A DNA stretch of 64,000 bases from Celeribacter sp. HF31 (GCF_011806455.1 NZ_JAATOT010000008.1:62001-126000); one strand, 5' to 3'. Counted from the first letter of the stretch, positions 34,292 through 43,005 are shown. Made by a program: numbers and translations. Notes: a model not told the origin generated them from the sequence alone.

Positions 34292-34925
34292 TTGATTGCG
34301 CTCCATCCAGTGTCTCAAGCGCTAAGATAACATGCTCGTAGCTTGCTGCTTTAAGGGTTTTTGTAACTGTTTGACGGGATTTTTTTAGGATTTCTGATAT
34401 TTGTGAAAAGCTCATGGCCTCTGGAGACATTGCCAGTTTCATTGTCTCTGCTTGTGTCGGAGTCCAATTTTGAAATATTGAGTCAGCTAGAATTATGGCG
34501 GCATCAATGGCTTGCAAGCTGTGATGAGCCATCCTGAAGTGTCTGCTCGTTTTCAAATCTTCGAGTTCTTCGCCGGATTGCGCAAAGACCGTAGCTGTCT
34601 CCTCATTCAAATCCGGCCCAATCTCGCCCTCAACATCCCCCTCGGCGATCCCAATATAGCTGTCAAACTCTTCCCCCAGCGCCCGCAAGGCCGCCCGAAA
34701 ACACAGCGCCGACCTGAGCGCATATTTCGGCTCGGCCAAGGCCACCTGCCAGCCATCGCCACGGTGCCGTGTGAAGTGGAGGCTCTGACCGCCCATCCAC
34801 TCCGCCTGCATCTCGGCGCAGTCTTCCAGCGCCATAAAGGCGCGCTCCACTTTTTCGGGCCCAAGCCCGGTGGAATTGACCAGATCGCCGGTGAGGACGG
34901 CTATTTTGCGGGTTTTATCGCTCAT
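34284..34925 (-). CDS. SatD family protein with C-terminal helix-turn-helix
   Basis: 213 residues. The N-terminal half contains VLTGDLVNSTGL (Asp14) and RGDGWQVAL (Asp57), 43 residues apart, followed by YALRSALCFRAALRAL and SYIGIAEGDVEGE. This is the order and spacing of the two metal aspartates and following helix in class III nucleotidyl cyclases, although the usual catalytic Asn-x3-Arg is not obvious. The C-terminal part (about 165-205, with ISEILKKSRQTVTKTLK) is a helix-turn-helix. By hand count the DNA of 34321-34500 is 40% GC, far below its surroundings, suggesting recent acquisition of that half. Its promoter holds three dyads. Function is not established. Confidence 0.85.
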   Translation of the reverse strand: MSDKTRKIAVLTGDLVNSTGLGPEKVERAFMALEDCAEMQAEWMGGQSLHFTRHRGDGWQVALAEPKYALRSALCFRAALRALGEEFDSYIGIAEGDVEGEIGPDLNEETATVFAQSGEELEDLKTSRHFRMAHHSLQAIDAAIILADSIFQNWTPTQAETMKLAMSPEAMSFSQISEILKKSRQTVTKTLKAASYEHVILALETLDGAQSNA

Positions 34926-34928
34926 GAT

Positions 34929-35006
34929 GCAACCAATATAGGGTGCGAAGCGTATTTCGCAACCATTTTAGGATGCATTATTCATTTCGCACCCAAAAAA
35001 GGCTGC
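34929..35006. repeat. Three operator-like dyads with exact 30-bp period upstream of satD
   Basis: Pattern GCAnCC-N6-GGnTGC at 34929-34946, 34959-34976 and 34989-35006. The half-sites are GCAACC/GGGTGC, GCAACC/GGATGC and GCACCC/GGCTGC, with A/T-only centres. The set fills the whole 83-bp gap between satD and the LysR gene. A 30-bp step is close to three helical turns, so proteins bound at all three would lie on one face of the DNA. Confidence 0.82.
34935..34962 (-). promoter_or_regulatory. Candidate satD promoter inside the dyads
   Basis: On the minus strand TTGCGA (34957-34962) and TATATT (34935-34940) are 16 bp apart. The -10 is the centre of dyad 1 and the -35 lies in dyad 2. Transcription would start at about 34928, only a few bases before the ATG at 34925, which has no Shine-Dalgarno, so the message would be leaderless. 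Confidence 0.5.
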
Positions 35007-35008
35007 GC

Positions 35009-35845
35009 TCATCCGAACCGTGCCTCTGTCGTCAGCAACTCCGCCAAGACCTCAAGTGCTGCGCGCACCGGCGGGTCGTGGCGGGCGTCGTGGTGGCTCA
35101 CCAGCCATTCGTCATGGGTGAGCGCCTCGATCACGGGGGAGACCTGCATCAGCCCCATGATCTCGCGCCCGGCAAAACACGGCAGGATCGCGCGTCCCAC
35201 GCCCGACACGGCCATGTCTGCGACGGAGCGGGCATCAGACGCGGTGGCGATGATCGCGTCGGGGTGATTGGCGCGCAGCCAGCGTTCCGAGGGCGTGGTC
35301 GCTTGCCCCGCGTGCAGCGTGACATAGCCCGAGATGCGCGGATGGGCGGCGTATTCGGCGTAGGTGATCTGCGACAGTTTGCGCCCGGCGAGCCAGCTTT
35401 GCTCCGGGCGACGGTTGCGGATACCGATGTCGGCCTCACGCCGCGCGATGTCGACGTTGGAATTCGAGGCCAAAAGCGCGGGGCGCCAAGGGCTGGCGGG
35501 CGTCCAAATCTCCGACAGGTGTCGCGCCACATAGCGCGTGGTCCAGCGCCCGGCGGTGATGCGCACTTTGGGGGCGTGGTCGCGGTGCTGAAAGCGGGAC
35601 AACCGTGTGGCGGCCTCGCGCAGCGGTTCGGCTTCTTGCAAAAGCGCGCGGCCTTCTGCGGTCAGGGTGTAGCCCCGGTTGCCGCGCTCGAACAGGCGTT
35701 TATTGAGGGCGCGCTCCAGCTCCGCCATGCGCCGCGACAGGGTCGGAAGCGACACGCCAGTCACCTGTTCCGCGCCCGACAATCCACCCGCATCGGCCAC
35801 GGCCAGAAACAGCGCATAGTCGTCAAGTTTGGGTGCATCTTTCAT
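35009..35845 (-). CDS. LysR family transcriptional regulator
   Basis: 278 residues. The N-terminal winged helix is LDDYALFLAVADAGGLSGAEQ then SLPTLSRRMAELERALNKRLFERGNRGYTLTAEG. The substrate-binding domain follows but is short and lacks strong markers. The gene upstream is divergent (35938), a usual target arrangement; satD follows downstream with 83 bp between. Ligand unknown. Confidence 0.9.
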   Translation of the reverse strand: MKDAPKLDDYALFLAVADAGGLSGAEQVTGVSLPTLSRRMAELERALNKRLFERGNRGYTLTAEGRALLQEAEPLREAATRLSRFQHRDHAPKVRITAGRWTTRYVARHLSEIWTPASPWRPALLASNSNVDIARREADIGIRNRRPEQSWLAGRKLSQITYAEYAAHPRISGYVTLHAGQATTPSERWLRANHPDAIIATASDARSVADMAVSGVGRAILPCFAGREIMGLMQVSPVIEALTHDEWLVSHHDARHDPPVRAALEVLAELLTTEARFG

Positions 35846-35937
35846 TTTTGAAAATACCCTTGCGCGATCAGTCAGTATTTTGACCCTTTTTCAGGGGTAT
35901 TCTGCTCTTGTTTTTCAATATTGCAAGAGGGGGCGCC

Positions 35938-36105
35938 GTGGTGCCGTTCTTTCCGATCAACCTGCCAAGGATCGATCCGCAGACCAAAAGCCTCTATCGA
36001 GACGAGTGCGACCACTATCAGGCGGCGTTGCAACGCCTCTGCGCCGCGCGTCCACCATGGTGGCGGCGGTTGGGGCTATGGCTGAGACCAGAGGACGCGC
36101 CATAA
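35938..36105 (+). CDS. Small protein, 55 aa
   Basis: Short frame starting at GTG 35938 (or the next GTG, 35941) with AGAGGGGG upstream. It encodes VPFFPINLPRIDPQTKSLY, then DECDHYQAALQRLCAARPP and a Trp/Arg-rich end (WWRRLGLWLRPEDAP). Divergent from the LysR gene and closed by a hairpin. No family recognised; the ribosome binding site and the non-random composition make it plausible. Confidence 0.5.
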   Translation: MVPFFPINLPRIDPQTKSLYRDECDHYQAALQRLCAARPPWWRRLGLWLRPEDAP

Positions 36106-36108
36106 AAA

Positions 36109-36132
36109 AAAGCGGCCCGAGTGAGCCGCTTT
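36109..36132 (-). terminator. Terminator of sufT (minus strand)
   Basis: AAAGCGGC / GCCGCTTT (36109-36116, 36125-36132). On the minus strand the stem is followed by a run of eight T. It may also stop the convergent short gene. Confidence 0.85.
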
Positions 36133-36154
36133 CAACATCGTTTTCGAGGCTTTA

Positions 36155-36529
36155 TCACATAAAGCCAAGCTCAAGCCGGGCTTCGTCCGACATCATCTCC
36201 ATGCCCCAGGGCGGGTTCCATGTCAGTTCGACATCGACCTGTTTGACACCGGGCAGGGGCTCGATCGCATCGGCCAGCCAACCGGGCATTTCGCCCGCCA
36301 CAGGACAGCCGGGTGCGGTCAGGGTCAAAAGCACCAGAACCTCGTTTTCGTCATTGATCTCAATCGTATAGACGAGGCCAAGATCATAGATGTTGACCGG
36401 AATTTCCGGGTCATAGACGGTGCGACAGGCCTCGACGACCGCTTCGTGCAGCGGGTGATCGGTGCTCGACGGTTTGATCAGAGGCGCCCCTTCGACAGGG
36501 CCGTCCTGGGAGTGTGCTTCTTCGCTCAT
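36155..36529 (-). CDS. sufT: SUF system Fe-S assembly factor (DUF59/MIP18 family)
   Basis: 124-residue SufT-like maturation factor. The DUF59 core is visible: ACRTVYDPEIPVNIYDLGLVY, TLTAPGCPVAGEMPGWL with the conserved Cys, and VDVELTWNPPWGMEMMSDEARLELG. SufT helps mature Fe-S proteins under high demand. It follows the pyruvate-kinase-like gene's region on the same strand and has its own terminator. Confidence 0.9.
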   Translation of the reverse strand: MSEEAHSQDGPVEGAPLIKPSSTDHPLHEAVVEACRTVYDPEIPVNIYDLGLVYTIEINDENEVLVLLTLTAPGCPVAGEMPGWLADAIEPLPGVKQVDVELTWNPPWGMEMMSDEARLELGFM

Positions 36530-36593
36530 GCGCGCTTCCTCTATTTCTGAGGGAACATATAAGGAATGTGGCGCAAAACGTCCAGTGCCTGAC

Positions 36594-38093
36594 TTATAAA
36601 CTCAGAGATCCGCGCCAGGACCGCAGCGGTGCAAGGCGTGCGGATTTCTTTGACATATGGCGATCCATCCGCCCGAGGATGCGTGACAGGAAATGAATGG
36701 TCTCCAAAACATAAGGCCCTTTGTTGAGCATCACGCAATCGGCACGCTGCGCCATGGCGGCGTCGGTGGTTTCGGCGCGGGTGGCAAGACCTTGTTTCAT
36801 CAGGCCTTCGAGCACCTGCGTCGCCCAAACCACCGGCGTATGCGCCGCTTCGCAGAGCCAAAGCACCTCTTCCTGAATCTCGCTCATCCGTTCCAACCCG
36901 ATCTCCACCGCCAGATCGCCCCGCGCGATCATCACGGCGGTCTCGGTCAGAGCACCCGCCTGCACGATCAAACGCGGCAGGTTGCGCACGGCGAGGCCGG
37001 TTTCGATCTTGAGCACGAGAGCCGGGCGCGCACCGTCAGGCGCGAGACGTTTGTCCACTTCTTCGGCCAAAAGCCGGATGTCTTCGGGCGTCTGGACAAA
37101 GGAATAGCCGATCATATCGGCGCGCCCGACCACGAAATCGAGCGCCACGCGATCCTCTTCGGTCAGGGCCGGAATGTCGATCTCGACGGCGGGCAGGTTA
37201 AAGCCTTTCTCGGGCTTGACCTTCACCCCGTCCGGCCCTGCGCGAATGACGCGCAGTTTTGCGCCTTTCTGTGTGATTTCAATCACCTCTGCGCCGATCT
37301 TCCCATCATCAATAAAAACCTGCATGCCGGGGATCAGCCGGTCGATCAGATCGGGATGGCTGAGCGTGGTGGTCACATGTTTGACCTTAGGCCCCGGAGC
37401 GTCGCGGCGAATGTCGAGACGATCGCCGACGAAAACGCGCTGCTTGTTCGGGCCCGCAACAGGCCCCGTGCGCAGTTTCGGCCCGGCGAGATCCATCAGC
37501 ACCGGCACATAGCGCCCGATCTCCTCGCCCGCCGCGCGAATACGGTCGATCATCGCCTGCCAGACCTCCGGCCCGTCATGGGCACAGTTGATGCGCATGG
37601 CGTCGGCGCCCGCACGGATCATGCCGGGGATGAGATCGGAGTCTGTGGCGGCCTCGGTCGGCAGGGTCAGGAGAATGCGCGAGCGCGGCGCGCCGGAGGC
37701 GCCGGTGCCAAAGAGCGTGTCACGCCGGGCGGCGAGGCGGGCGGGGCCTTCGGTGAATGCCTTGGGGTCTGGATACTCATCAGAGATCTTGCCGGAGAGC
37801 CGGGACAGCGTTGCCACCACGGCATCGAGAGAGGCACGGGCATGCGGCTCGGCACGGCCCAGGGTCGAGAGGCCCAGCGCGGCGAGGTCGGGCTGAATGG
37901 CGCTCAGATCGGCGTGGCGCAGGGCCAGATAATTGGCCAGATTTTCGGCCGAAGGACGAAACGCCGGGCGAATTTCGGCGGTTTCCGTCCAGGCGGCGGT
38001 GATCGCCTCTGCCTCTTGCGTGATCTTCTCGCGCAGGAGGTTGAGTTCAATCGACAGGCGGGTCGGATCGGGGGGCAATGGGCAGAAGGACAT
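36594..38093 (-). CDS. Atypical pyruvate kinase
   Basis: 499 residues. About 130 N-terminal residues are a helical extension of unknown role. The catalytic barrel follows with MRINCAHDG (usually MRLNFSHG), LMDLAGPKLRTG, VLKIETGLAVRNL (catalytic Lys), MIARGDLAVEIGLERM and VVWATQVLEGLMKQG. It ends shortly after VMLNKGPYVLETI and lacks the C-terminal allosteric domain of ordinary pyruvate kinases. Catalytic residues are kept, so it is probably active but regulated differently. The start at 38093 is by context; the ribosome binding site is weak and a GTG at 38132 is possible. Confidence 0.85.
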   Translation of the reverse strand: MSFCPLPPDPTRLSIELNLLREKITQEAEAITAAWTETAEIRPAFRPSAENLANYLALRHADLSAIQPDLAALGLSTLGRAEPHARASLDAVVATLSRLSGKISDEYPDPKAFTEGPARLAARRDTLFGTGASGAPRSRILLTLPTEAATDSDLIPGMIRAGADAMRINCAHDGPEVWQAMIDRIRAAGEEIGRYVPVLMDLAGPKLRTGPVAGPNKQRVFVGDRLDIRRDAPGPKVKHVTTTLSHPDLIDRLIPGMQVFIDDGKIGAEVIEITQKGAKLRVIRAGPDGVKVKPEKGFNLPAVEIDIPALTEEDRVALDFVVGRADMIGYSFVQTPEDIRLLAEEVDKRLAPDGARPALVLKIETGLAVRNLPRLIVQAGALTETAVMIARGDLAVEIGLERMSEIQEEVLWLCEAAHTPVVWATQVLEGLMKQGLATRAETTDAAMAQRADCVMLNKGPYVLETIHFLSRILGRMDRHMSKKSARLAPLRSWRGSLSL

Positions 38094-38283
38094 GGGCGCA
38101 CCTGAAAAACTTGTGTCCCCTTGTCTTTCCACGGGCTTTGTAACAGCGCTATGGCAGAGTTCAAATCTGGCTCAAAATGCCACAGTTTCGGCGGAGAATG
38201 GTCGATAAGAGCGGTTAAAGGTTGCTTTGCAAAAACAAGACCCTACAGGGTCGATCCGTGATTTTGAGCCTGTGGGGAGTGAG

Positions 38284-38955
38284 ATGTTTCGCGACAGCCA
38301 AGCCATTTTCGAATTTCGCGGTCCCTGGGGCGTGCCCGTCCGCATCGGGGCCAGCATTCTTTTGATGTTTCTCCTGTTCGTGTCGACCTCTGGCTCGGGG
38401 ACGGACATTCTTTATGATCTGGGCTTTGTGGCGATGCTGATCGTCTCGGTGTTTTTGCATGAAATGGGCCACGCCTGGGGTGCTTTGATCCAGAGAATTC
38501 CGGTGCGCGGCGTGACGATCTACGGCTTTGGCGGCTATTGCGAACAGGCGCGCACCTCGACGCCGCGCGAGAGCGAGTTGATCGTCGCCATGGGGCCGAT
38601 TGTGACGCTCACGCTTTGGGCGGTCAGCCGCCTTGTCGCCAATGCGATGTGGGCGGCGGGGCATGAGTATGACACGGTGCTGTGGTTCTTCGAGACCATG
38701 GCCTGGCTCAACGGCTATCTGGCGATTTTCAACCTTTTGCCCATCGCGCCGCTCGATGGGGGCAAGCTGTTCGAACTGATCCTGTTGCGCTTTATGCGGG
38801 GCACCAGTGCGTCGATCGTGACGGGCTATATCGGTCTCGCGCTGTTGGCGCTTTTGATCCCATACCTCGTGTTTGGCCTGCACATGTATATCTTTGTGCT
38901 GTTTTTCCTGCCCGCCGTAATGGAAAACTGGAACCGGATGCGCGGGCAGGCCTAA
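38284..38955 (+). CDS. Site-2-protease family (M50) metallopeptidase
   Basis: 223-residue membrane protease. The zinc motif is VFLHEMGHAWGA inside the third hydrophobic segment; the second motif NLLPIAPLDGGKLFE supplies the Asp ligand. There is no PDZ or CBS domain, so this is the minimal rhomboid-like-size form. Substrate unknown. ATG 38284 has GGGGAGTGAG upstream. Confidence 0.9.
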   Translation: MFRDSQAIFEFRGPWGVPVRIGASILLMFLLFVSTSGSGTDILYDLGFVAMLIVSVFLHEMGHAWGALIQRIPVRGVTIYGFGGYCEQARTSTPRESELIVAMGPIVTLTLWAVSRLVANAMWAAGHEYDTVLWFFETMAWLNGYLAIFNLLPIAPLDGGKLFELILLRFMRGTSASIVTGYIGLALLALLIPYLVFGLHMYIFVLFFLPAVMENWNRMRGQA

Positions 38956-38970
38956 AGCCAGCCCCATGAA

Positions 38971-40395
38971 TCACGCTTTGGCGCGCGCTTTGCGCGCGGG
39001 TGTCGGGCGGACGCGTTTTTCGATTGTGTCGAACAGAGCGCCTGCGAGGTCTTTGCCGGTCGCATTTTCCGCGCCTTCAAACCCCGGCGAGGAGTTCACC
39101 TCCAAGACCTTCGGCCCGTCCTCGGCGCGCAACAGGTCCACCCCCGCCATCCGAAGCCCAAAGGCCTTGGCCGAGCGCAGCGCGGTTTCGCGTTCCGCCT
39201 TGGTGATCCGCACCGGGCTGGCGGTGCCACCCAGATGGAGGTTCGACCGAAAATCGCCGCCAGAGGAGGTGCGTTTGATCGCCGCCACCACCTTGCCATC
39301 GATCACCACACAGCGGATGTCGACACCGGCGGCTTCTTTGACGAAATGCTGGACGAGGAAATTGGCCTTGAGACCGCGAAAGGCGGAAATCACCGATTGC
39401 GCGGCTTTCTTGGTCTCGGCCAAAACGACACCACGGCCTTGGGTCGACTCCAAAAGCTTGACGATCAAAGGCGCCTGACCCGCCAAAGCGATCAGGTTGT
39501 CCGTGTCTTTCGGAGAGGCGGCAAAGGCGGTCGTCGGCATGCCGATGCGATGACGGGCCAGCACCTGATGCGCCTGCAATTTATCGCGCGATTTGGTGAT
39601 GCCCTCGGAGCCGTTGACGCAGAACGTGCCGATGGTCTCGAACTGGCGGATCACGGCGGTGCCATAGGAGGTCACGGAGGCGCCGATGCGCGGGATCACC
39701 GCGTCGTAGCGGGGCAGGCGCTTGCCGTCGTAGTAGATTTCCGGCGCCATGGCGTTGATCGCCATGTAGCAGCGTGTGGTGTCGATCACCTCGACCACAT
39801 GGCCACGCGCTTCGCCCTCGTCGATCAACCGGCGGGTGGAATAATTGTCGGGCTCGCGTGACAGAACCGCGATGCGCAGGGGCCGCGCGGGTGTGGCCGT
39901 GCGGATGGCGGTGGTGAAATAGACCGTGTCATCGCGCTCCGGCTGGCAGAAGCTCTCGGTCGGCTGCACGATCATGTCGTCCTGAATGGCCTGACGCCCC
40001 AAAAGCATCCGGTAGGTCATATTGGTGCGGTTGGTGAGCGTGATCTCGATGGGCCAGCACCGATCGCCCATCTCGATCTCCGTCGCGATCACATAGCGCA
40101 GCTCGGTTTCGCCATTCGACGAGGTCACTTCGCGCCGGTCTACCACATCGGCGGAGCAGGAAATCGTGATGTCCTCGCGCCCCGGCACAGGATTGATGTT
40201 GAACCGTACTTTGGGCGCATCCGCCTTGCCGAAAGGTTCGATGTCAAAAGCATGCAGCGCCGAGGTCTTGGCGCCGGTGTCCACCTTGATTTTGAGCGCA
40301 GGCAGGCCCAGCGCCGGCAGCGCCGCCCATTCTTCCCAGCCGAGGGCAAAGCCAAAACTCTGGCCAGACGTCGTACCCGTGTTCGTGCCCGTCAT
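38971..40395 (-). CDS. Fusion of RimB-like retropepsin protease and RimK-like ATP-grasp glutamate ligase
   Basis: 474 residues with two enzymes in one chain. Residues about 15-150 are a retropepsin-like peptidase of the RimB/ATP-dependent zinc protease family: [20 protein letters not shown] then [12 protein letters not shown], with the catalytic DTG at 39-41, and [13 protein letters not shown] at the end. Residues about 170-460 are a RimK ATP-grasp ligase ([31 protein letters not shown] and [12 protein letters not shown]). RimK adds glutamates to the C-terminus of ribosomal protein S6; RimB, a separate gene in pseudomonads, cleaves such tails. The chain therefore pairs synthesis and removal. 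Confidence 0.9.
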   Translation of the reverse strand: MTGTNTGTTSGQSFGFALGWEEWAALPALGLPALKIKVDTGAKTSALHAFDIEPFGKADAPKVRFNINPVPGREDITISCSADVVDRREVTSSNGETELRYVIATEIEMGDRCWPIEITLTNRTNMTYRMLLGRQAIQDDMIVQPTESFCQPERDDTVYFTTAIRTATPARPLRIAVLSREPDNYSTRRLIDEGEARGHVVEVIDTTRCYMAINAMAPEIYYDGKRLPRYDAVIPRIGASVTSYGTAVIRQFETIGTFCVNGSEGITKSRDKLQAHQVLARHRIGMPTTAFAASPKDTDNLIALAGQAPLIVKLLESTQGRGVVLAETKKAAQSVISAFRGLKANFLVQHFVKEAAGVDIRCVVIDGKVVAAIKRTSSGGDFRSNLHLGGTASPVRITKAERETALRSAKAFGLRMAGVDLLRAEDGPKVLEVNSSPGFEGAENATGKDLAGALFDTIEKRVRPTPARKARAKA

Positions 40396-40801
40396 ATCCG
40401 TGCCCGTCCTCTTTTATCTCTCGTTTGGAAGAGAGGGTGCGCGCGGGGCTCCAACCGGAAACATCCAAAGCGTCCTCTTGCGCGCCCAATGTCATTGTTG
40501 CGTGAGTCTCGCAAGGGGATTTGTGGGTTTTGTGACAGGCGACAGGATGACTCCCGGTTTCGACCCACATCTGGCCTCTCTATGCCGCTCACTCGGTTAT
40601 TTCCTGTCCTGAGCCGGGGCGAAGCCGGGAAAACTGCATGTTTCTTGGGCGTTTTGCGCCCTCCGCGCCAGTCGGGCGCCACAGGGCACGCAGGTAAAGC
40701 TTTTGTTAATGCCTCCGTCGCCGCAGGCTTGGGGCAGGGACACAAGACCCGGACAGGCCAATCTGGCGTGCATCCGGGCGATCAATTCAGGGGAAGATAG
40801 A
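40396..40801. other. Intergenic region before the NCS2 permease
   Basis: A 406-bp region holding both divergent promoters. I see only short hairpins (GGGCG-TTTTG-CGCCC near 40650) and no recognisable riboswitch, gene or repeat beyond the ACGGGCACG echo around the rimBK start. Confidence 0.5.
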
Positions 40802-42163
40802 ATGAGCCAAGAAGAGTTTATGCCACTGGTCTACAAACTGGACGATGTGCCGCCGCCACCCAAGGCCGCGCTGGCCGCGATCCAGCACGTTTTGGCCTCC
40901 ATCGTCGGCATCGCCACGCCCTCACTGATCATCGGCGGCGCTTTGGGGTTGGGCGCCTATATCCCCTACCTCATCGCCATGGCGTTTTTCGTCTCGGGTG
41001 TGGCGACCTTTATCCAGTGTAAAACCATTGGCCCCGTCGGCTCGGGGCTTTTGTCGTTGCAAGGCACGTCTTTTGCTTTCCTCGGCGCTATTCTGGCCGC
41101 AGGGTTCGCGGTCAAAGGCCGGGGCGGCAGCGAGGAAGACATTCTGGCGATGATCTTCGGGCTCTGCCTCGTCGGTTCGATGGTGGAAATCATCCTGTCG
41201 CAATTCCTCGACAAGCTGAAACGCATCATCACGCCCACGGTGACCGGCATCGTGATCACCGTCATCGGCCTGTCGCTGATCAAGGCGGGGTTCACCGATT
41301 TCGCCGGTGGCGCGCGGGCCGGTGAAGACCTCGGCAAGCCGCTTTATCTTTTGCTGGGCACTCTGGTGGTGGCGATCATTTTGGTGATGACCTTCATCGG
41401 CAAACCGATGCTGCGCATCTCTGCGATCATGATTGGCCTCATTGTCGGCACCATCGTTGCGAGCTTCTTTGGTCTGGTGAATTTCGGCATGCTCAGCTCA
41501 GCGCAGCTCTTTGCCCTGCCGGTGCCGTTCAAATATGGCTTTGATTTCGACTTCGGGCTCTTCATCCCGCTGGCCTTTCTCTATCTGGTGACCGCCATCG
41601 AGACCTCAGGCGATCTGACCGCCAACTCGGTGATCTCCGGTGAGCCGGTCGAGGGTCCGGTCTATATGAAACGCATCAAGGGCGGGGTTCTGGGCGATGG
41701 GGTCAACTCCGCCATCGCCGCCGTGTTCAACACCTTCCCCAACACCACGTTCTCGCAAAACAACGGCGTGATCCAGATGACCGGCGTCGCCTCGCGCCAT
41801 GTCGGGATGTATATGGGCGGGTTTCTGGTGCTTTTGGGCCTGTTTCCCGTGCTTGGCACCTTCTTTCTGATCATCCCAAAGCCGGTTCTGGGCGGAGCGA
41901 CCCTGGTGTTGTTCTCGACCATCGCGGTGGCGGGCATTCGCATCCTGTCGTCAGAGGAGATGACCCTGCGCCGGGTTTACATCATGGCGGTGTCCTTTGG
42001 CCTCGCGCTTGGGGTCACGCTGGTGCCCGACGCGACGCAAAACCTGCCGACCTTCCTGAAACAGGTCTTTGCCGCGCCGATCACCCTTGCGGGGCTCTCG
42101 GCGATCATCCTGTCACTGGCGATCCCCGAAGACGCCAAGGCGACCATCGAGGCGGCGGAGTAA
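40802..42163 (+). CDS. NCS2 family nucleobase (xanthine/uracil) permease
   Basis: 453-residue proton symporter with 14 predicted membrane segments. The family signature is SQNNGVIQMTGVASRHVG, the NAT motif in membrane segment 10, and the substrate-binding glutamate lies in TAIETSGDLTA in segment 8. The sequence after the N-terminal PPPPKAALAAIQHVLAS is closer to xanthine/urate permeases than to UraA, but substrate is not certain. A GGGGAAGATAGA ribosome binding site supports ATG 40802. Confidence 0.92.
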   Translation: MSQEEFMPLVYKLDDVPPPPKAALAAIQHVLASIVGIATPSLIIGGALGLGAYIPYLIAMAFFVSGVATFIQCKTIGPVGSGLLSLQGTSFAFLGAILAAGFAVKGRGGSEEDILAMIFGLCLVGSMVEIILSQFLDKLKRIITPTVTGIVITVIGLSLIKAGFTDFAGGARAGEDLGKPLYLLLGTLVVAIILVMTFIGKPMLRISAIMIGLIVGTIVASFFGLVNFGMLSSAQLFALPVPFKYGFDFDFGLFIPLAFLYLVTAIETSGDLTANSVISGEPVEGPVYMKRIKGGVLGDGVNSAIAAVFNTFPNTTFSQNNGVIQMTGVASRHVGMYMGGFLVLLGLFPVLGTFFLIIPKPVLGGATLVLFSTIAVAGIRILSSEEMTLRRVYIMAVSFGLALGVTLVPDATQNLPTFLKQVFAAPITLAGLSAIILSLAIPEDAKATIEAAE

Positions 42164-42165
42164 TC

Positions 42166-43005
42166 TCAACGCGGTGCGCGAAGAGGGGCAGAGGCAAACT
42201 CTTGCCCCTGTCTCATCGTCCATCCCGTTCCGCCCTGCATATAACTGTGGGGCGGGCCGGGCAGAAACCCATCCCCTTCGGTCGCGCTCCACACCGTCAC
42301 GGACAGCGTACCGTCGGGTTTCAGGTCGATCTGATTAAACGTGTTGGGTGTGCCCCGCGTGCGGGTCGACAGCGCCGTGCCGGCCTGCACGAACAAGACG
42401 CCGGGGACCTGCGTAAAGGGGACGGCCTGGGCATTATGCAAATGTCCCGAAAGCACCAGATCGGCGCCCGCCGCCGAGAGCGCGGCAAGGGCCGCCTTGG
42501 CGCCACGGGTTTTCGGCTTGTCCAAGGTGGGCGGTTGTTGCAACGGGTGGTGCAACACAGCGACGCGCAGGCGCCCGTCATCTTCGCCGAAATGCTCCAT
42601 CGCGCGGGTGATGTGGCGGGCGGAGAGCTTGCCGCTTTGCCAGGCAAAGGGATTGACCGTGTTGATGCCCACGACACGCATCTCCGGGGTCTCGAACGTC
42701 GGTTCCAGATCGCGCGAAATTGCCCGTTTGTAGCGCGCATAGGGCATGAGCCAGCGCATGAAGAGGTTATAGAGCGGCGTGTCGTGATTGCCGGGGACTG
42801 ACAGCACAGGGGTCTCAGTCGCCTCGATGGCCGCGACAAAGGCCTTGGCTTTCTCGAACTGGCCGGGGCGCGCGCGCTGGGTGAAATCGCCGGAAATCAC
42901 CACCAAGGTGGGCTCTTGCCGGGCAATGGTGCGCAAGAGAGGTCCGGCCAGCGCCGGGTCGGTGCGGCCGAAATGCAGATCGGAGAGATGGATCAGTCGG
43001 GTCAT
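42166..43005 (-). CDS. Calcineurin-like metallophosphoesterase
   Basis: 279-residue dinuclear metal phosphoesterase. Motifs in order are LIHLSDLHFG, VVISGDFTQRA, SVPGNHDTPLYN, AVLHHPL and LVLSGHLHNAQ. Relatives include CpdA-type cyclic-nucleotide and lipid phosphoesterases. Its ATG overlaps the stop of the upstream lipid-kinase-like gene (ATGA), suggesting a joint role in lipid or nucleotide turnover. It ends three bases from the convergent permease gene. Confidence 0.92.
   Translation of the reverse strand: MTRLIHLSDLHFGRTDPALAGPLLRTIARQEPTLVVISGDFTQRARPGQFEKAKAFVAAIEATETPVLSVPGNHDTPLYNLFMRWLMPYARYKRAISRDLEPTFETPEMRVVGINTVNPFAWQSGKLSARHITRAMEHFGEDDGRLRVAVLHHPLQQPPTLDKPKTRGAKAALAALSAAGADLVLSGHLHNAQAVPFTQVPGVLFVQAGTALSTRTRGTPNTFNQIDLKPDGTLSVTVWSATEGDGFLPGPPHSYMQGGTGWTMRQGQEFASAPLRAPR

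Noticed and set aside
40396-40801. Purine-type riboswitch before the NCS2 permease
   Set aside because: No conserved three-way junction or terminator/anti-terminator arrangement was recognisable.
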